From: Phoenix dactylifera
Lineage: Eukaryota; Streptophyta; Magnoliopsida; Arecales; Arecaceae
Direction of reading: 5' to 3'
NCBI RefSeq assembly: GCF_009389715.1
Contig: NC_052404.1
Coordinates: 10,238,480-10,302,479 of the forward strand
Length of the DNA: 64,000 bases
Shown: positions 42,701 through 55,800 of the stretch, piece by piece
How the letters are laid out: every line of letters begins with the position of its first letter
How positions within the stretch are numbered: position 1 is the first letter of the stretch
Made by a program: the position numbers and the translations under genes
Notes under the pieces: generated by a model
Seen by the model: only the letters and a program-made list of their open reading frames with translations
What the model was told of the DNA's origin: nothing
Databases searched by the model: none

Positions 42701-45700
42701 TGACATGTTCACCGTAAGAAAGATTAACAAGAACCAGGTCATCTCATGTCCGAAGTATAAGAGTTCAGCTCTATAACATCTACAATGTCATTACTCACTA
42801 TCAAGAGCTAAATCCAAAACCAGGGCAACCTTTTTCAAAAACATATCTCACTAGTTACATCTAGGTCCCCAAAAGAAAATAATAACACTAATAATTTCCA
42901 ATTTGTCAAATTTACATGCTAACAACCACAAGGCTGATATCTACAACCAAACAGAAGATGATTGGTGTGCAATGCAAATGTAAACAAGCACAATCACAAA
43001 ATATGATAATCTGAAAATAACTTTCATGGTCCGCCAAGCTGTCTACAGCCATGAAACAACAGACTTAATGCTGTCCAAGGTTGTACATAATGAAAAACAT
43101 GAATAAGCAGCATTACCTTAATCATTGACTCAGTAATCAAAGAACTGCCACAAAGGCAGCGAACATTCATATCCAACTGGTAAGAATCATCCATTTCTTC
43201 TTTAGGCTTCATGTGATTAAAATCCGAGCCACTGTGGCTTTTAGATGCTAAATCTGTAGCTCCATGAACTTGCATTTTTCTGGAAGGGGCATTTGGCACA
43301 CACCAAAACATATTGTAAGCCAGTATTTCCATCATTATAAAAGAATGCCTTTTTATAATGTAAATGACAAGTTAATCATACTATATATTAACATATATGC
43401 AAGTTCATCAACAACATAACGAAGTTAAAGATAAAAATGAAAATCACCTGTACGTATCATCAATTATTTTCGCCACCCTGTCTTTTCCAATAGAATTTTT
43501 CTTTCCCCAACACTGAGATCTGGAAACTGTGAAAGAAGACAAAAACACGCTTGGTGAGAATCTAATATGAGGAGGAGGAGGGCAAGGTTGCAATCCTTAA
43601 ATTTCATAACAACAGCATCAAGAGCGGTGTTGTATGGACACAAACACCAGAATTGTAGTTGGATCCATGTCCAAGTGGCTTGGCAGGAGGGGAAAAGGAG
43701 ATATAGGGATATATGGATGGATAGAAAAATAATTTTACATAAAATATTATATACTCAATTATTATATAAAAATATTAGAAGATACTATTTGTTAGGGTCT
43801 TCCAATATACATGTTGCTCATTCAACATTCCTAATAAACCCTATAATTTTTTTTTTAAAATAAAAGATATTTTGCAAAGTTATTTTAGAACCCATATTCT
43901 CAACCAACATCTAAAAAGAATATAGGTGTAAGTTACCATACCCCGATGATTAATGATAACTGCCTTTTGGTGGTAGGTAGAAAGTGCATAGCAAGTGACG
44001 GGCTTGTACAATACATAGGAAGAGAAAGAAAGAAAGGCAGTTAAAAGCAAGTATATGAAACATGGGTTTGATGTAGAGCCTCCTATTTGAGAATCTTAGA
44101 ATTTTTTGCTTTTAAAAATTTAAAGGTTTTCCTCTCTTGGCTTGCCTTGTAGTGTATAGAGAGGGGCATAGAAGAATCAATCACTGATCTATCCTTTAAC
44201 CGCATCACTTCGGAAAGTGTGAAAACTGATGTGCTAAAATGCAAAGAGTAGGGCAGATGTGCATGCATGTAGATGACTGTGTCCATGCCTCAAGTCCATA
44301 TGTATGATCAAGTGACAACAGTTCCAAATGCAATTATTTTTTATGGATGCTCTACGATTTGATAAAACATAACATCTGACACAAAACATATATAGCTTCA
44401 ATTGAAACAGCAAACATACAAGAACAAAATGAAGACTAACAAAAACATAACTACCAATTACGAAACAGTTCTATAGATAACCAGGATTAAAAACAATAGA
44501 CCACAAATGAGCCAAAAATAATATTTGATTGATGAACATAAAACCATCTGGGCAAAACAAACCTCATGCTGGAAAAGATTACATAGCAGCAACGACAACA
44601 ACAACAGCCAGAAGAAGGATTGGTTAGAATCAAATATGATGTTTGACAAATAAAAAGGACTTTTTATTGTGCAAAAAGTAAAAAATCTAGAATTATAGAC
44701 CAAAATTAACAAAAATAAGAAAAGAAGTGTGTGTGTGCACGTGTATGTGCATATAGATAGAGAGATAGATATAGACATATATCAAACATTTAAACCTGCA
44801 GACAAGTACCACTTCACTGACAAAGAATAAATCAGAATCAAAACTCAGATATTATAAAAAAAGGAAAAGTCACTAAACAATATCAGTACCTTGTTCATCT
44901 GACAGTAATGCCAAAATCCTATCAACAAGATCCTGCATTGCATTCAACCACATAAGACCAAATTAAAGATAAAGAAAATATGATGCAAAAGAATCTATAG
45001 GAGAGCATGAGGAAACACAACAACTTTAATATTACAGATAAGCAGTAATAGTACATTAAAATTATAACTTCGTATATCCAACTATTCAGGAATACAACAA
45101 TTCGACAGGAAAGCGTTGGGCCCCAAGCCAACATCAATATTTTTAACATTCTTATACAAGTGTTCTAACATACATATTATTAAAAGAGAAGAACTATCAT
45201 AAAATAGTCCACACTTATCATGCAAAACAATCACCATTGATGTAGATTATTATAAGATTAACTTATCATTTAGGTTATTGAAATAAGAACTGGAAATACA
45301 AGACCATTTTGCCAAAAAAACAATGACACCCCAAAAAAAAGAATCTATCCATCAATTTCTCCATACATTTCATAGATTCATATTAGAATATTTTATATAA
45401 CTCATAAATTGCACCTAATTCAAATGACCAAAGAAAAGTATATCATAAAACAAGTTTTCTACAGAACAGGCAAATTCATTCCCCTCCATAAACAGTTTCT
45501 CATCACAGATTCCTTAGATGTCCAGAGAGAATCTCAGACTCCAAGCACTCCCCATTATGCCATTTTTACTACACGTTCCAAATGCTACCTCTATGCATGA
45601 AAAGAAGCAACAGAAAATATATAAAAAGGGAGAAAATTTCTAACCTGTTTCTTCCCTTGCTTCGCTAGACCCAGTTGAGTCAGGACATCTTTAAGCTCCT

Positions 45701-46859
45701 TAATTCTAAAGTACGCCAGTTTATCCTGAAGTAAAATTATGCAAGCATGATTATTGAAAACAAAAAGAACATCTCATTGCAAGATATTAAGATGGTACAT
45801 ATGATGTGGGATATTAGAAAAACATGTCCCAGATAACAAAGTTTCATGTTCATACTAGGCCCAAATTGCAGAAGTTGAACCATTTATCCCAGATATGTGT
45901 CATGCAACATACCATACGAACCAAATAAAAGGAAAGCACCTGAATTTTCTCAAGAAAATCACAGATGGATAAACAAAAAAAATTTGGTCTTGATGCAAAG
46001 ACTAAGAGCGTGCAATAAGTATTAGCACTGCACGATAAAGTAATTTGTACCATCCTCCACACTGGTTTGCGCTTTACCAACAGAAGTTTTCTTTTATCTT
46101 TCCTTTTTTGGGATCCCCCAAGTTATCAGAGAAACAACTTCCAAGTTGGAACAGCAGACCCCCCCCCCCTCCTCCCACCCCCGAGGAACCCAAAAAAAAA
46201 TGATTTACCACTTTTTTCATAGCAATTGGCACGTTCAATACTGATCAAACAATTTGCTCAAGACGTGCCAATTTATTCATACTAGCAAGGCACACTTCAA
46301 GAATCCCTTTGAACAAGAAGAATAATAAGATCATAGCCCTTTGAACAAGGCCATTAGCATATTCATAAACAAACAACATAGAGCTAGACAAGAAGATTAA
46401 GCAGATGAATAAAGGGCATGGCTTATATAGAACGACCATCTGCCAAGGCGTTCGCAAACAAGCAACTTCAGTTCAAGTCACTGTACTTTCAGTTGAACAA
46501 GCTAGAGAAGATCATTGCAAAAACAAAATTCTACTATCAGTAAACTTTAAGTAAGATTTAAATGTAAAAGGGAATTCCCAATTCTCAGTCTGAATCCTAT
46601 TTCGTTTACAAATAACCAAGGAAAACCCTAAAATAGGCCGTTGAGAAAAAAAAACAAAAAACCTTCAAATCCATATAACATGCTAAGCAATTAGCATTAG
46701 TGAATTTAAAAATACAAAATTCCAACACAAAATTAAATTAAATAGGAACAACTCGCCTCCGATAGCAGTAAATTATAATGAAACAATTGAAAGCAGAAGA
46801 AATTAGAAACAAAGGTATAAGGAAGAAGGCGTTACCCTGCAACTCGGAACCAAATCCAT
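27751..46859 (-). CDS. SIZ1: SIZ1-type SUMO E3 ligase (SAP, PHD, PINIT, SP-RING)
   Basis: Sixteen coding exons: 46859-46836, 45725-45645, 44932-44890, 43526-43448, 43279-43117, 39645-39512, 37636-37568, 36821-36734, 34951-34876, 34647-34574, 34336-34229, 31565-31404, 30638-30534, 30455-30375, 30282-29079 and 27890-27751. They give 876 aa, close to known plant SIZ1 proteins. Domains: SAP at 9-49 ([20 protein letters not shown]); plant-specific PHD at about 115-169 ([26 protein letters not shown]); PINIT at about 175-330; SP-RING at about 368-430 ([25 protein letters not shown]); SUMO-interacting motif [10 protein letters not shown] at 603-612; tail [13 protein letters not shown]. The nuclear enzyme promotes SUMO transfer to transcription factors in phosphate, cold, drought and immune responses. 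All residues expected for SP-RING zinc binding are present. Confidence 0.97.
28838..28998. repeat. GGTAC-rich dispersed repeat, copy B (last intron of SIZ1)
   Basis: It starts ATCGGTACCAGACCCCGTAC and is followed by GTGCCACACTAG and a run of CGGTACGGTATGG and CCGGTACC units, ending near AAGGTACAACATACCATG. It is the counterpart of 4838-5005 in the same orientation, with more and better-preserved GGTAC units. Apparent ORFs here encode only a repetitive YR/VP-type peptide and are artefacts of the repeat. Confidence 0.7.
40358..40517 (-). mobile_element. Au-type SINE in a SIZ1 intron
   Basis: Read on the minus strand, the tRNA-derived head has GAGTCTTGGCTTGACGGCAA (box A region), TGTGACCCGGAGGTTATGAG and GAGTTCGAAATA (box B). 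These are followed by the Au-family landmark AAACAGCCTCTCC and the tail CACTGGGGTGCCCATTTTTT. It is flanked by an 11-bp exact direct repeat TAAATAATTAG (40347-40357 and 40524-40534), extendable with mismatches, which fits a target-site duplication. SINEs of this type are moved by LINE machinery. It lies in the intron between SIZ1 exons 39645-39512 and 43279-43117, in the same orientation as the gene. Confidence 0.85.
41440..41821. repeat. Tandem duplication, about 190-bp copies, in a SIZ1 intron
   Basis: TAAAACTTACAGAAT.AGT begins at 41440 and again at about 41640. Both copies run through GTGACTAGATAA.ACATCTA, GATTTAGAAAATC.ATGAGA and TTTGCCAAAGGTCT to AAATCGATGACAAGAGCTGA. The second copy has a small deletion. 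It is non-coding. Confidence 0.85.
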
Positions 46860-48707
46860 CAATCCGAAACCCCACAATCCACCCACCAGAAGACCAAAAT
46901 TTTAGCCCACCGCGACCTCAATTAACCAAACTCCGGTCCCAAAAAAGGTGCCGATCCAGTCCGATCAAAATTCAGTCAAGGCAAACAGATCTCCAATTCC
47001 ATCCTATCCTCCCTCAGCGATCGGGAGCGCCAAGACCGATGCATCGATCCCCGGGTAGAGTTTGATCGAACGTCAGAGAATTCGCTCCAAGAAACCCCAG
47101 ACGGTGGGAGGAGAGGATCGATCGATCACTGGGAATCGATGGATCGGATAGATAGAAACCCTAGAAGAGAAGGAAGGAATTGGGGAGGGGATAGCGGAGG
47201 AAGGGGAGAAAGAAGAGGGGTGGCGGCTTCGCTCTTCACGGTGGATGGAGAGAGAGAGAGCAATTGGTCGATGGAATGGTGGCGTTAGAGACGTTGGAGG
47301 CGGATCCACAACCCTATGCGGCAGAAGGACAAATGAAGAGCTGCGGATTTATTCTCCATATTCAAATCGGGTTTGTTCCACCCGCACGAGTCCGCGCCAT
47401 GAGCGCCTCTCTCTCTTTCTCCCCGTCCGTCAATTTTGTCCGCTTTGGGCTTTCTTTTTTAAGCTTTGTTTTTTCTCTTTGTTTCCTTTGGTTATATTTT
47501 ATTTATAGTGTCGTACCGGGTGGTCAATTAACGGTTGAGATTGAGGAAGGACTGAAGAGTAGGTTTGATCGGAGACGCGTGGCCATTTATAGTAGTACGG
47601 CCGGAACTTCGGGATGGTCGGTCGTTCGGTCGGTCACTTGGGTCCGGTGTTCCGAGCCGAACTCGATAGATATTTTACCGGCACCTAAAAGCAATATTAC
47701 TTGCAAGTTGCAAAGTTACTAATTATGTTTATTCTTCCATTTATTGTGGTTACCGAATGTTTCAATTTTTCTTACATTTTAAATCTAGGTTAAAGCAGTA
47801 TACGAATTGTTGCTGCTAGAATCCAAACTGAGGTTGGTCACCGCTTGAGATCCATGAAGCTGGCCGATTCCGCGGTGAAAAGCAGGTCAACCAAAAGTAA
47901 AGAGTAGCTTCGGGTTGACGGAAGACCAACACTGCCGCTTCGGAAGATCTCCAATCACCCCTATATATAGGATGGGGTGAGTATTTGTTTCTTATCTGTC
48001 TGGTAAGGCGATAATTGCATATCGATATTTGGCCTCATTTGCTTCACGCATGGCAACTATTCCTCGTGATATATCTGTGATGTTAATTATATTGATTTTG
48101 TATTTATCATAATTACCACTTCTTCAATGATCTTTGGTGTTACTCTACGGTAGAATTGACCAACTTAATACATTGGCCAATACCAAGATCATTCACCTCA
48201 GTTAAGGCCGAAATCAAAGAGATAGAAATAATTCAAGATCAGGATGACCAAAATTCTCCCCATCAGAAATAATTAAAATTATTGCTATGATTTTAATTAA
48301 TGTATTCCGATCACTATAAAAATTAGCCAATATGAAAACTTTTGCTGTTGTGAAAATTCTCGTCTTCATTATTAAATTTATTATTAGTCATCAAAAATAT
48401 GAAAATATGGCTATATTTATTGAGAGTTTCCACGCCGATTCCAACTAATAAATTTCTATAATTTTGCTAATTAGATTACTTTATTCAACAGTCTATATAA
48501 TCAATCTTCGCATACTCTTTTTAACCTTTGCAAATCTTTTTATCCAAAAAGCCCAATCTCCCTATATTCCAGCCAAAGTAAGTGTAAAAGCTCTTTAACT
48601 TTATCGATTTGGCAACAAATGCATTTTATAGTAACCATATTTTTCAAAGTTAATATGAAATCCAAAACCTTAGCAACCACATGCTCTTGCAAGTGTATTA
48701 TGACTAA

Positions 48708-48781
48708 TTATACATACATACATACATATACATATATACATACATACATATACATATATACATACATACATACATACATAC

Positions 48782-48830
<49 letters not shown>
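48708..48830. repeat. Compound (TACA/TATA)n-(GA)n microsatellite
   Basis: TACATACATACATATACATA-type units run from about 48708 to 48785 and pass directly into a pure GA run of about 45 bp. An apparent plus-strand ORF across it is repeat-encoded. Confidence 0.95.
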
Positions 48831-48837
<7 letters not shown>

Positions 48838-51753
48838 CAAGCTAATGGGAATTGCATACTCTCCATTTCAGCAGCTTTAACAAATTGATTGTGTGCTTTA
48901 ATTGCACGCTTTCCACCCAGAGTCTTCTACAATTTGAATATTGTAGATATAGTGGTTTCATGTTTAATGCCAATTAAACAAAAAGCAAATGATGCAATAA
49001 CATGTAGAAACAAAAATCAATAGGAACAACAAATCCTACAACACTTAATACACATAGATGCAAAAAAAACCCATCAAAATCATAACTTATAACCTACAAA
49101 TTTTCCAATAAAGCAGGAAATTTGTGGGCTCTAAATAAAGAACAAGTGAAGATTCCTTTTAACAAACACTGGAAGAGGTAATTCAAGAAAGTAGAGAGAA
49201 ATATAATAAAAGGCTGTAACCAAAGAAACAGAAAAAGTGAGAATGCGGCGTATGGAGAGGAATAGAAACTGCAGCCTTGATTTTACACAGCTTATTTTTT
49301 TAGGTTTCTTTGTAGCCAATAACTAAATGATTAGTTCTCATTAATGATAAAACTGGTATCTTGTAGCTACTGTCAGGTGTTATTGCCATTCAAATGCGCC
49401 AACATATAGTTATTTGAAACTAACATTTTTTGGTTAATTGTTCAAATTATTCTCGACCACAAAATTCTTGGAATCTGCCCAAAATCTGGGTAAATTTTCT
49501 AACCTTTTTCTACCTCCAACTTTGAACCTTTCCCTTCAACCTGATAATTCTTGAACACTGTAGTAGTGAATATGCCAAAATCTCGGGAAAAAAAAATTTC
49601 ACTATTCTCGCCTTTTATCCACTTTTTCTTTTTCCCATTTCACATCATCTTATGATCTCCATCAGGTCTCCTCTTTTGTTTCCTAAATCTACAAAGCTTC
49701 CTCAGATTCGCCGACTTTTCTCTTCCTACTATAACCACACATGTGCCTAGACAATATGAGTAGGACTCTTCCATTGAGGGTGCTGCACCTGCTCGAGAAT
49801 CTTTCTATAATCCATCCCCACACCTATATATGATGATTAAGATATAGACGTTGCATCCTTTTAGGAAAAGAGATAAAGGATATATATTGGGTCATCTTGT
49901 ATGTGGCCAACCACTTCAGAAATATTCTTTGGATTAGGAAAAAAAAGCTACCTAATGTATTCCAGAATATATTATCTTTTTAACTTTTCTGAATATATCC
50001 ATACTAGAATTATATGAATCATCCATTTCAGCAAAAAAAAAAAATTAAAAATATATGAAAAAAATTTGAAAAAGGTTAACATCAAATAGGATTTACGGGC
50101 CTGCCCAAATGCAAGTGCCATTAAACTCCAAGATGGGGATAAAAAGCAAAATAAAAAGGAGAAATAAATCAGAGGGGTGAACCCCAAACAAGGGGCAAGA
50201 GAATCATACAATGACACAACAACTCTTTCAAGTACCAAACTCCACATTATAAAAAATCAAATGCAACCAATTGCTTCCCGCAAGCCACCCCTATGGTACA
50301 AACCAGCAATTGCTCTATCAGGACCCTTGAATTCTTCTATTTCCAAATTCCACAGAAAATAAGGTATGTTTCTCCAAATTCAGTAGAATATTTTTTTGTC
50401 CATAAATATAAGCGGTTCAATACTTCAAAGACACATAAAAATGAGACCTATATGTGAAGGAAAAATGCAATGTTGAGGTAAAAAGACATCTTGCTTCTAC
50501 GCACCATAGAACATAAATTTGAATCAAACATACAGCCCTTTATCATTATCTGGTGATTTATAATACTTCAAAATTCTCCCAAAAATAAAAAGCAGTCCCA
50601 GAAAAACTTAAAATCCAAAAGGCACATGACTAAAACTTCATCTGAGTGCAACATAAACCCTGTTACATGCAATAGGGCAAAAGGTTATATAGGGATTTGA
50701 TCTTCACGCTATAAAGAAGTGAGTAATCCTCGTTGACCACTCAAATAGTGGACTAAAAGAAATCTCTTGTTAATTCCAACATAATTCAAGTTCCTTTTGA
50801 AGTTCCAAACCCAGCCTAGATAACCCCTCAATTCCCAGAATCCTCCTCCCATAATAGAATTCCACACCTTTGTTCCGGATACAGTGACAACAATAACAGA
50901 AGGAAATAAAAGTACATTAACAACCCGTAACCTCCAAGCTAGACATCCTTGGAAACTTCAACCTGAGCCAAGAGCCCAGTGCAACTCTCATGAAGTCTTT
51001 TATGCGCACTCACTTTACTGCGATGTAAATTAATGCACAACTACAACCCTCAAAAATACCCTGAAGAAACCATGTTTTGGCTATCTGATTCACTGCCAAT
51101 CCTGCAACCCAGCCATGGGGCCCTTCACACCTTACTGCAATCCCTCAGGCGGCTCAACCCTGCTTCTTCTAATGTCTGAGATGGCTGTGAATTGTTTTAA
51201 CATTTTCCTTATATCCAACAACCTAACACAGAACATATATCTTCAAATGTGATATATTGTTTAAATTATTCTGAAGGAACAGAAACAATCAGCTTCCCCT
51301 ACTACAAAATGAAGCAATATTATATCGCTGATGAAACGCCTCGCACCTAACCCTCATTTCATTGAAACAAATAAGCTGACCGTGCAAACAACATCCCTCC
51401 AGACAGAGCTTTGCTGCAAGAGGCAATCACAAAAAACCATATCGAACCCTTAGCCACAAATAACACAAACAACCAATACAGAAATATTTTATTTCTTTAT
51501 TTAAAGACATAAAGTTATATCACGTATTTTACAAAAATTATAAAAGTGACAGCATATACATAATTACTTTACAACTGATAATGACTCAAAAGGCAATTCA
51601 AAGAAAACTTATAGCATAATATAATAGAACTCAACTAACCATTCAAGCACATTTTTTTTTAAAAAAAAAACTTGTGGCTTAGTTGTCTAAATTATAATCT
51701 TAATCGTGCACTCACAGACACACATGCACAAACCCTAATACAGGGGAAAAAAT

Positions 51754-51754
<1 letters not shown>

Positions 51755-51802
<48 letters not shown>
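51755..51802. repeat. (CT)n microsatellite
   Basis: A perfect CT run of about 48 bp about 1 kb beyond the SYF1 stop codon on its 3' side. Confidence 0.95.
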
Positions 51803-51805
<3 letters not shown>

Positions 51806-52830
51806 CTGTAATAATTGAAAAGCAAAGAAATTTATATACCTCCAGAGCTGCACTAAACTTTTCAAGATACAATGCAAAGGAAAAACTTCAAAAACAGAAC
51901 CTGAGAAATATTTCACTTCATATTCACAACATCAGGCATGTATTACAAACATATCATATTATTTCAAAATTCATATGAGATTTTCTGTCATCCACTTCGC
52001 AGCGTACGATGAAATTAGCAGCAACCATTCTTTATAAAGCACATCAACTACATTTAACATGCTGTGTTTGAATGCTGAACAGCTAGCTAGGGAGTGGATA
52101 GATTGAACCACTGGTAAACACCACCAAAACTACAACCACTGGGTTGACATTCCCATGATCACTGGTATGAATTGCAGAAGAACAGAAAAATTAAAGAGAG
52201 AGAAGAAAAAGCTCTAATGGTTAACTTTATTTCGCCCTCCCTCATGAAAAAAAGACAACCAGGTATAGTGGGAACATAGACCAAATAACTTAAACCCCCA
52301 CTTTTGGAGATTGTCTGGCTTGTTAACTGATAACCTACCCTTAACAAACTGATAACCAGCAATCAAATACCCAGATATTAATAAGACTTTTAACTGATAA
52401 CCATGAACCATGTCAGGATAGAGCATACAAACAGAATGGATGAAATTAAACATAATTTGTCCCCAGAACTTAAGCTTGAATCATGTTTCCAAAATTCATG
52501 TAAGACGAGATTCATGGATCCATTAAAGGGAATTAGCAGACTTCAAAAATGAACATCAGTTGTTTCTCCATCAAATACAACCAATACTCTGGAAAAAAAA
52601 AAGGCATATCACGTGTGTGCTTGAGAGAATATATATACAACAACAACAGACTTGAAGCCAAACAATACCTGCGGATCACATGTCTAAGAGCATTTCAAAG
52701 ATGGAATTGTTGGATTGGTGTCAATACGGATAGGTGGATAGATCGTCTCGTTCGACTTGGCCAAGGATTTGTTTGGTAAGTAATAAGCCCCTTTGACATA
52801 TGAGATTGATGTAGTCTCAGTATGGCGACT

Positions 52831-55800
52831 CTACTGTCGCCTTTGCCTTTTTATTCTCTCAAGGGCACCTAAATGACTGTTGCTCCCATTATCCTCAGCA
52901 GCAGCACCTTTATCCTGATCTTCAGCAGCCGTGTGGGCAAGCTCTCCAAATACAGCAGCAGGAACATCCTTTTGGGCTATTTCAATGTTCTCATCCTCAG
53001 AGTCACTTTCCTCTGGCAATTCGATATCCTCACTATTTGCAGTAACCTTCCTCCCATCAGGCTGTGACTCTACCCCAGCACTAACAAAGTTCATCACTCT
53101 GTCACCATCACTAGCAGGTACCTTAGCAGGTGCAGGAGCCAATTGCCTTTCTAAAGCAGCCATTTCATCTTCTGGAACCCCAGCACGCTTTAGAGTGTCC
53201 ACAGCTTCTTCTAGATTTAGCTTCTGATCCTTTTGCATCAAGTACTCAGGGAGGATGAAATGTGTCTGCAAGTGGCCAAGAATCAGTATACATACAAGAT
53301 CAACATAATGTCTGTAAAAAAAAATTTCACTCGAGACAGGTAGGTAATGTAACCCTACCTGGCTGTAGCTCGCTGAGACACTACGGCTGATACGAAGCAT
53401 TTCTCTAAAGGTATCCTCGTTACCATGTTGTATCTCAAAATCTTTCCATTTTTTCCAGAAATCAGGATCAGACCGTGGATCTGCATACTGTGATGCAAAT
53501 ACATATATGGCACGGGCACGATCAATTTCTCCTAGGCTCCTTTCAAGTTCGGCATATCTCATGCACATTGTTTTCACATCCTTATCAGGGAGACCGGATT
53601 CAATGGCTTGCTACAAAATGCATCAAGAAATCTAAGTCAGAAATCAAGCTTATTGTACTATAAACCAAGGAGAAATTTAAAAATTCATGAAAAAAAATGC
53701 CATCATGCTATCAGTCCCGGGAAAAAAAATCAGAGAATAAACAAATCTATTTGGTCCAAAGTATCTCTTAAAAACATTAGGAATTTAGACAAAACTAGAA
53801 TAGCCAAACCAGCATGAAGGACATTTAAGATGATTCACGAGTAACCTTTTTTTATCTACATTATACGTCTTATAGACTACCTTTTTCATTAAAACTGCAG
53901 TCACTACATATCTGTCAAGTTCAGCATGGACTCTTTAAGCTCATGGTAGAAGAAAACTAACCTCATATATCTCCCTTGTTCTTGGAACACCAAAAAATGC
54001 GGCAGCTCGAGCAATGTAAATTTCATACATGTTCAATTTTTCACTATTAGGAACGGCCTTCACTGCTTGATCATAAACTTTCATTGCACGCTTTGCAAGC
54101 CCATAATCTTCCTCCAGTTTAGCATATTGCAGATATAGGGGTTTCACATCTTCTGAAGGTGCCTGATGAAAGGTAACAAACAAAGTCACAAGTCAGCCTC
54201 GAGATACTGGTAATATATGCTAGATAGCCAACACAGTATTCCAAAAGCAGAATAGTTATGCATGCATGCACACACATACACGCACATGCAGTCACACACA
54301 TACAAGCCTTTGAAGTGACTGGACATGACTATAAGCCACAGTGATCAATGAATTTTACCAAATGACAAATAAATGCATGTGGACATATATATTGTCAAAC
54401 AACTGTCTTTTTTTTTCAATTCAATGTAGGAGACAGAGAACTATCAAATACCATATCATTTAGCAAGAAAACTAAATCCAAAAAATGCAAGGGGGGAAAC
54501 CAACTAGATACTTCCTAACTCCCCAAATCTCCATCCTTTTTTTAAAAGGCATGCGTAAGACAAGAATATTGGTCACAAGAATATTTCCCAAGTTAAAGAA
54601 TGGAATGCTCTTGGAACAGCTTCCCTACACCATCAGAAAACAGAACAGATTATGAGCAAATAAGTAAATAAATGAAATTCTTGCAGCACAAATATCAAAG
54701 TGAAAGGCATATAAAGCAAACAGAAAAGTTAGACCAGAGGAAAATATTTTTCTCAAAAAAATTTTAATCACTTCAAAAAATTAGCCAATTGATTTTGTTA
54801 GGCATTCGCCTATGAAGAAACAATATTATCAATTGCATCAGCCATGTATAAAATTCGATAATTCGCAGGCGATGTGAGTTCACTAAACCAGACATGTCGA
54901 TATTTTTAGACAATTAAGTCAAAAACATGATCACATATGCAAGCAAAAAGGTAGAACTGCATTCATGCACACACACAAAAACCTTCACGCAAAGACAAAC
55001 ACAAAGTATGGGACTGAACAGTCAAGTACCTTTTCAACTGCATGCTCAAATAGTTCTCTTGCCCGTTCTAGCTTGGTTTTTCCATATCTTTTCACAAATT
55101 TGGAGAGGTAAGTGACCCATATATCTCTAACATGTGGGTATTTAAAAATCTTTACACCTCTTTCATACACCTTAAATGCATCCTCAAAGTATTTGTGCTC
55201 CTAAAAAAAGCCAAAATAGAATCAGAAAAGGTTCAGCAGCAAATAAGTTCATCGTCTATCAAAAATAAAAAATGCCACATTAGCTGAATGTTATCCAAGT
55301 GGTTCACCTCAAGAAGAAAAGCATAGTTAAGTATGATTTGTGGGGTAGCTATTCTCAAATCAAGTATTCTCTCATAAACAGCACGAGTGGATTCTAACAT
55401 TCCTAAGCTCTCCTCCAAATCCACATAAAAGCTCCACAGCCTCAAAGATTTATGCAACTTTATCTGCACCGGCTCATTCCCATCAGCAGCAACTGCAAAA
55501 AGTATGCATATTAGAAACAGAGATAATTCCAAAAGTTTGCTTCATCATCATATGATATGTCTTGGTCCATGTAGAAATTATGAGCAGCTTCCATTGCTGC
55601 AAGCAGTCAATATACATGCATATCTCCTATGAAATTAGGAGATTATTCCAATACCAAATAAAAATAAATTAATAGCCTAATTTCAGAATTAAATTTCATA
55701 AACATGTTTAACTCTTTTGCATTTATTTATTCCAGAAACATCTGTATATGTATTCTTATGTGTCCGTATTAATTGTAACCAAAATACCAAAACACTTGGG

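Larger units (their letters stand above)
46860..52830. other. Intergenic stretch between SIZ1 and SYF1
   Basis: The first 450 bp or so are GC-richer and hold the SIZ1 5' UTR and promoter, with a telo-box-like AAACCCTAG at about 47155 on the plus strand. The rest is AT-rich with microsatellites at 48708-48830 and 51755-51802. The last few hundred bases before 52831 should contain the SYF1 3' UTR. No gene, RNA or transposon with recognisable ends was found. Confidence 0.6.

Noticed and set aside
48619..48888. 89-codon plus-strand ORF
   Set aside because: Most of it is translated TACA and GA microsatellite.
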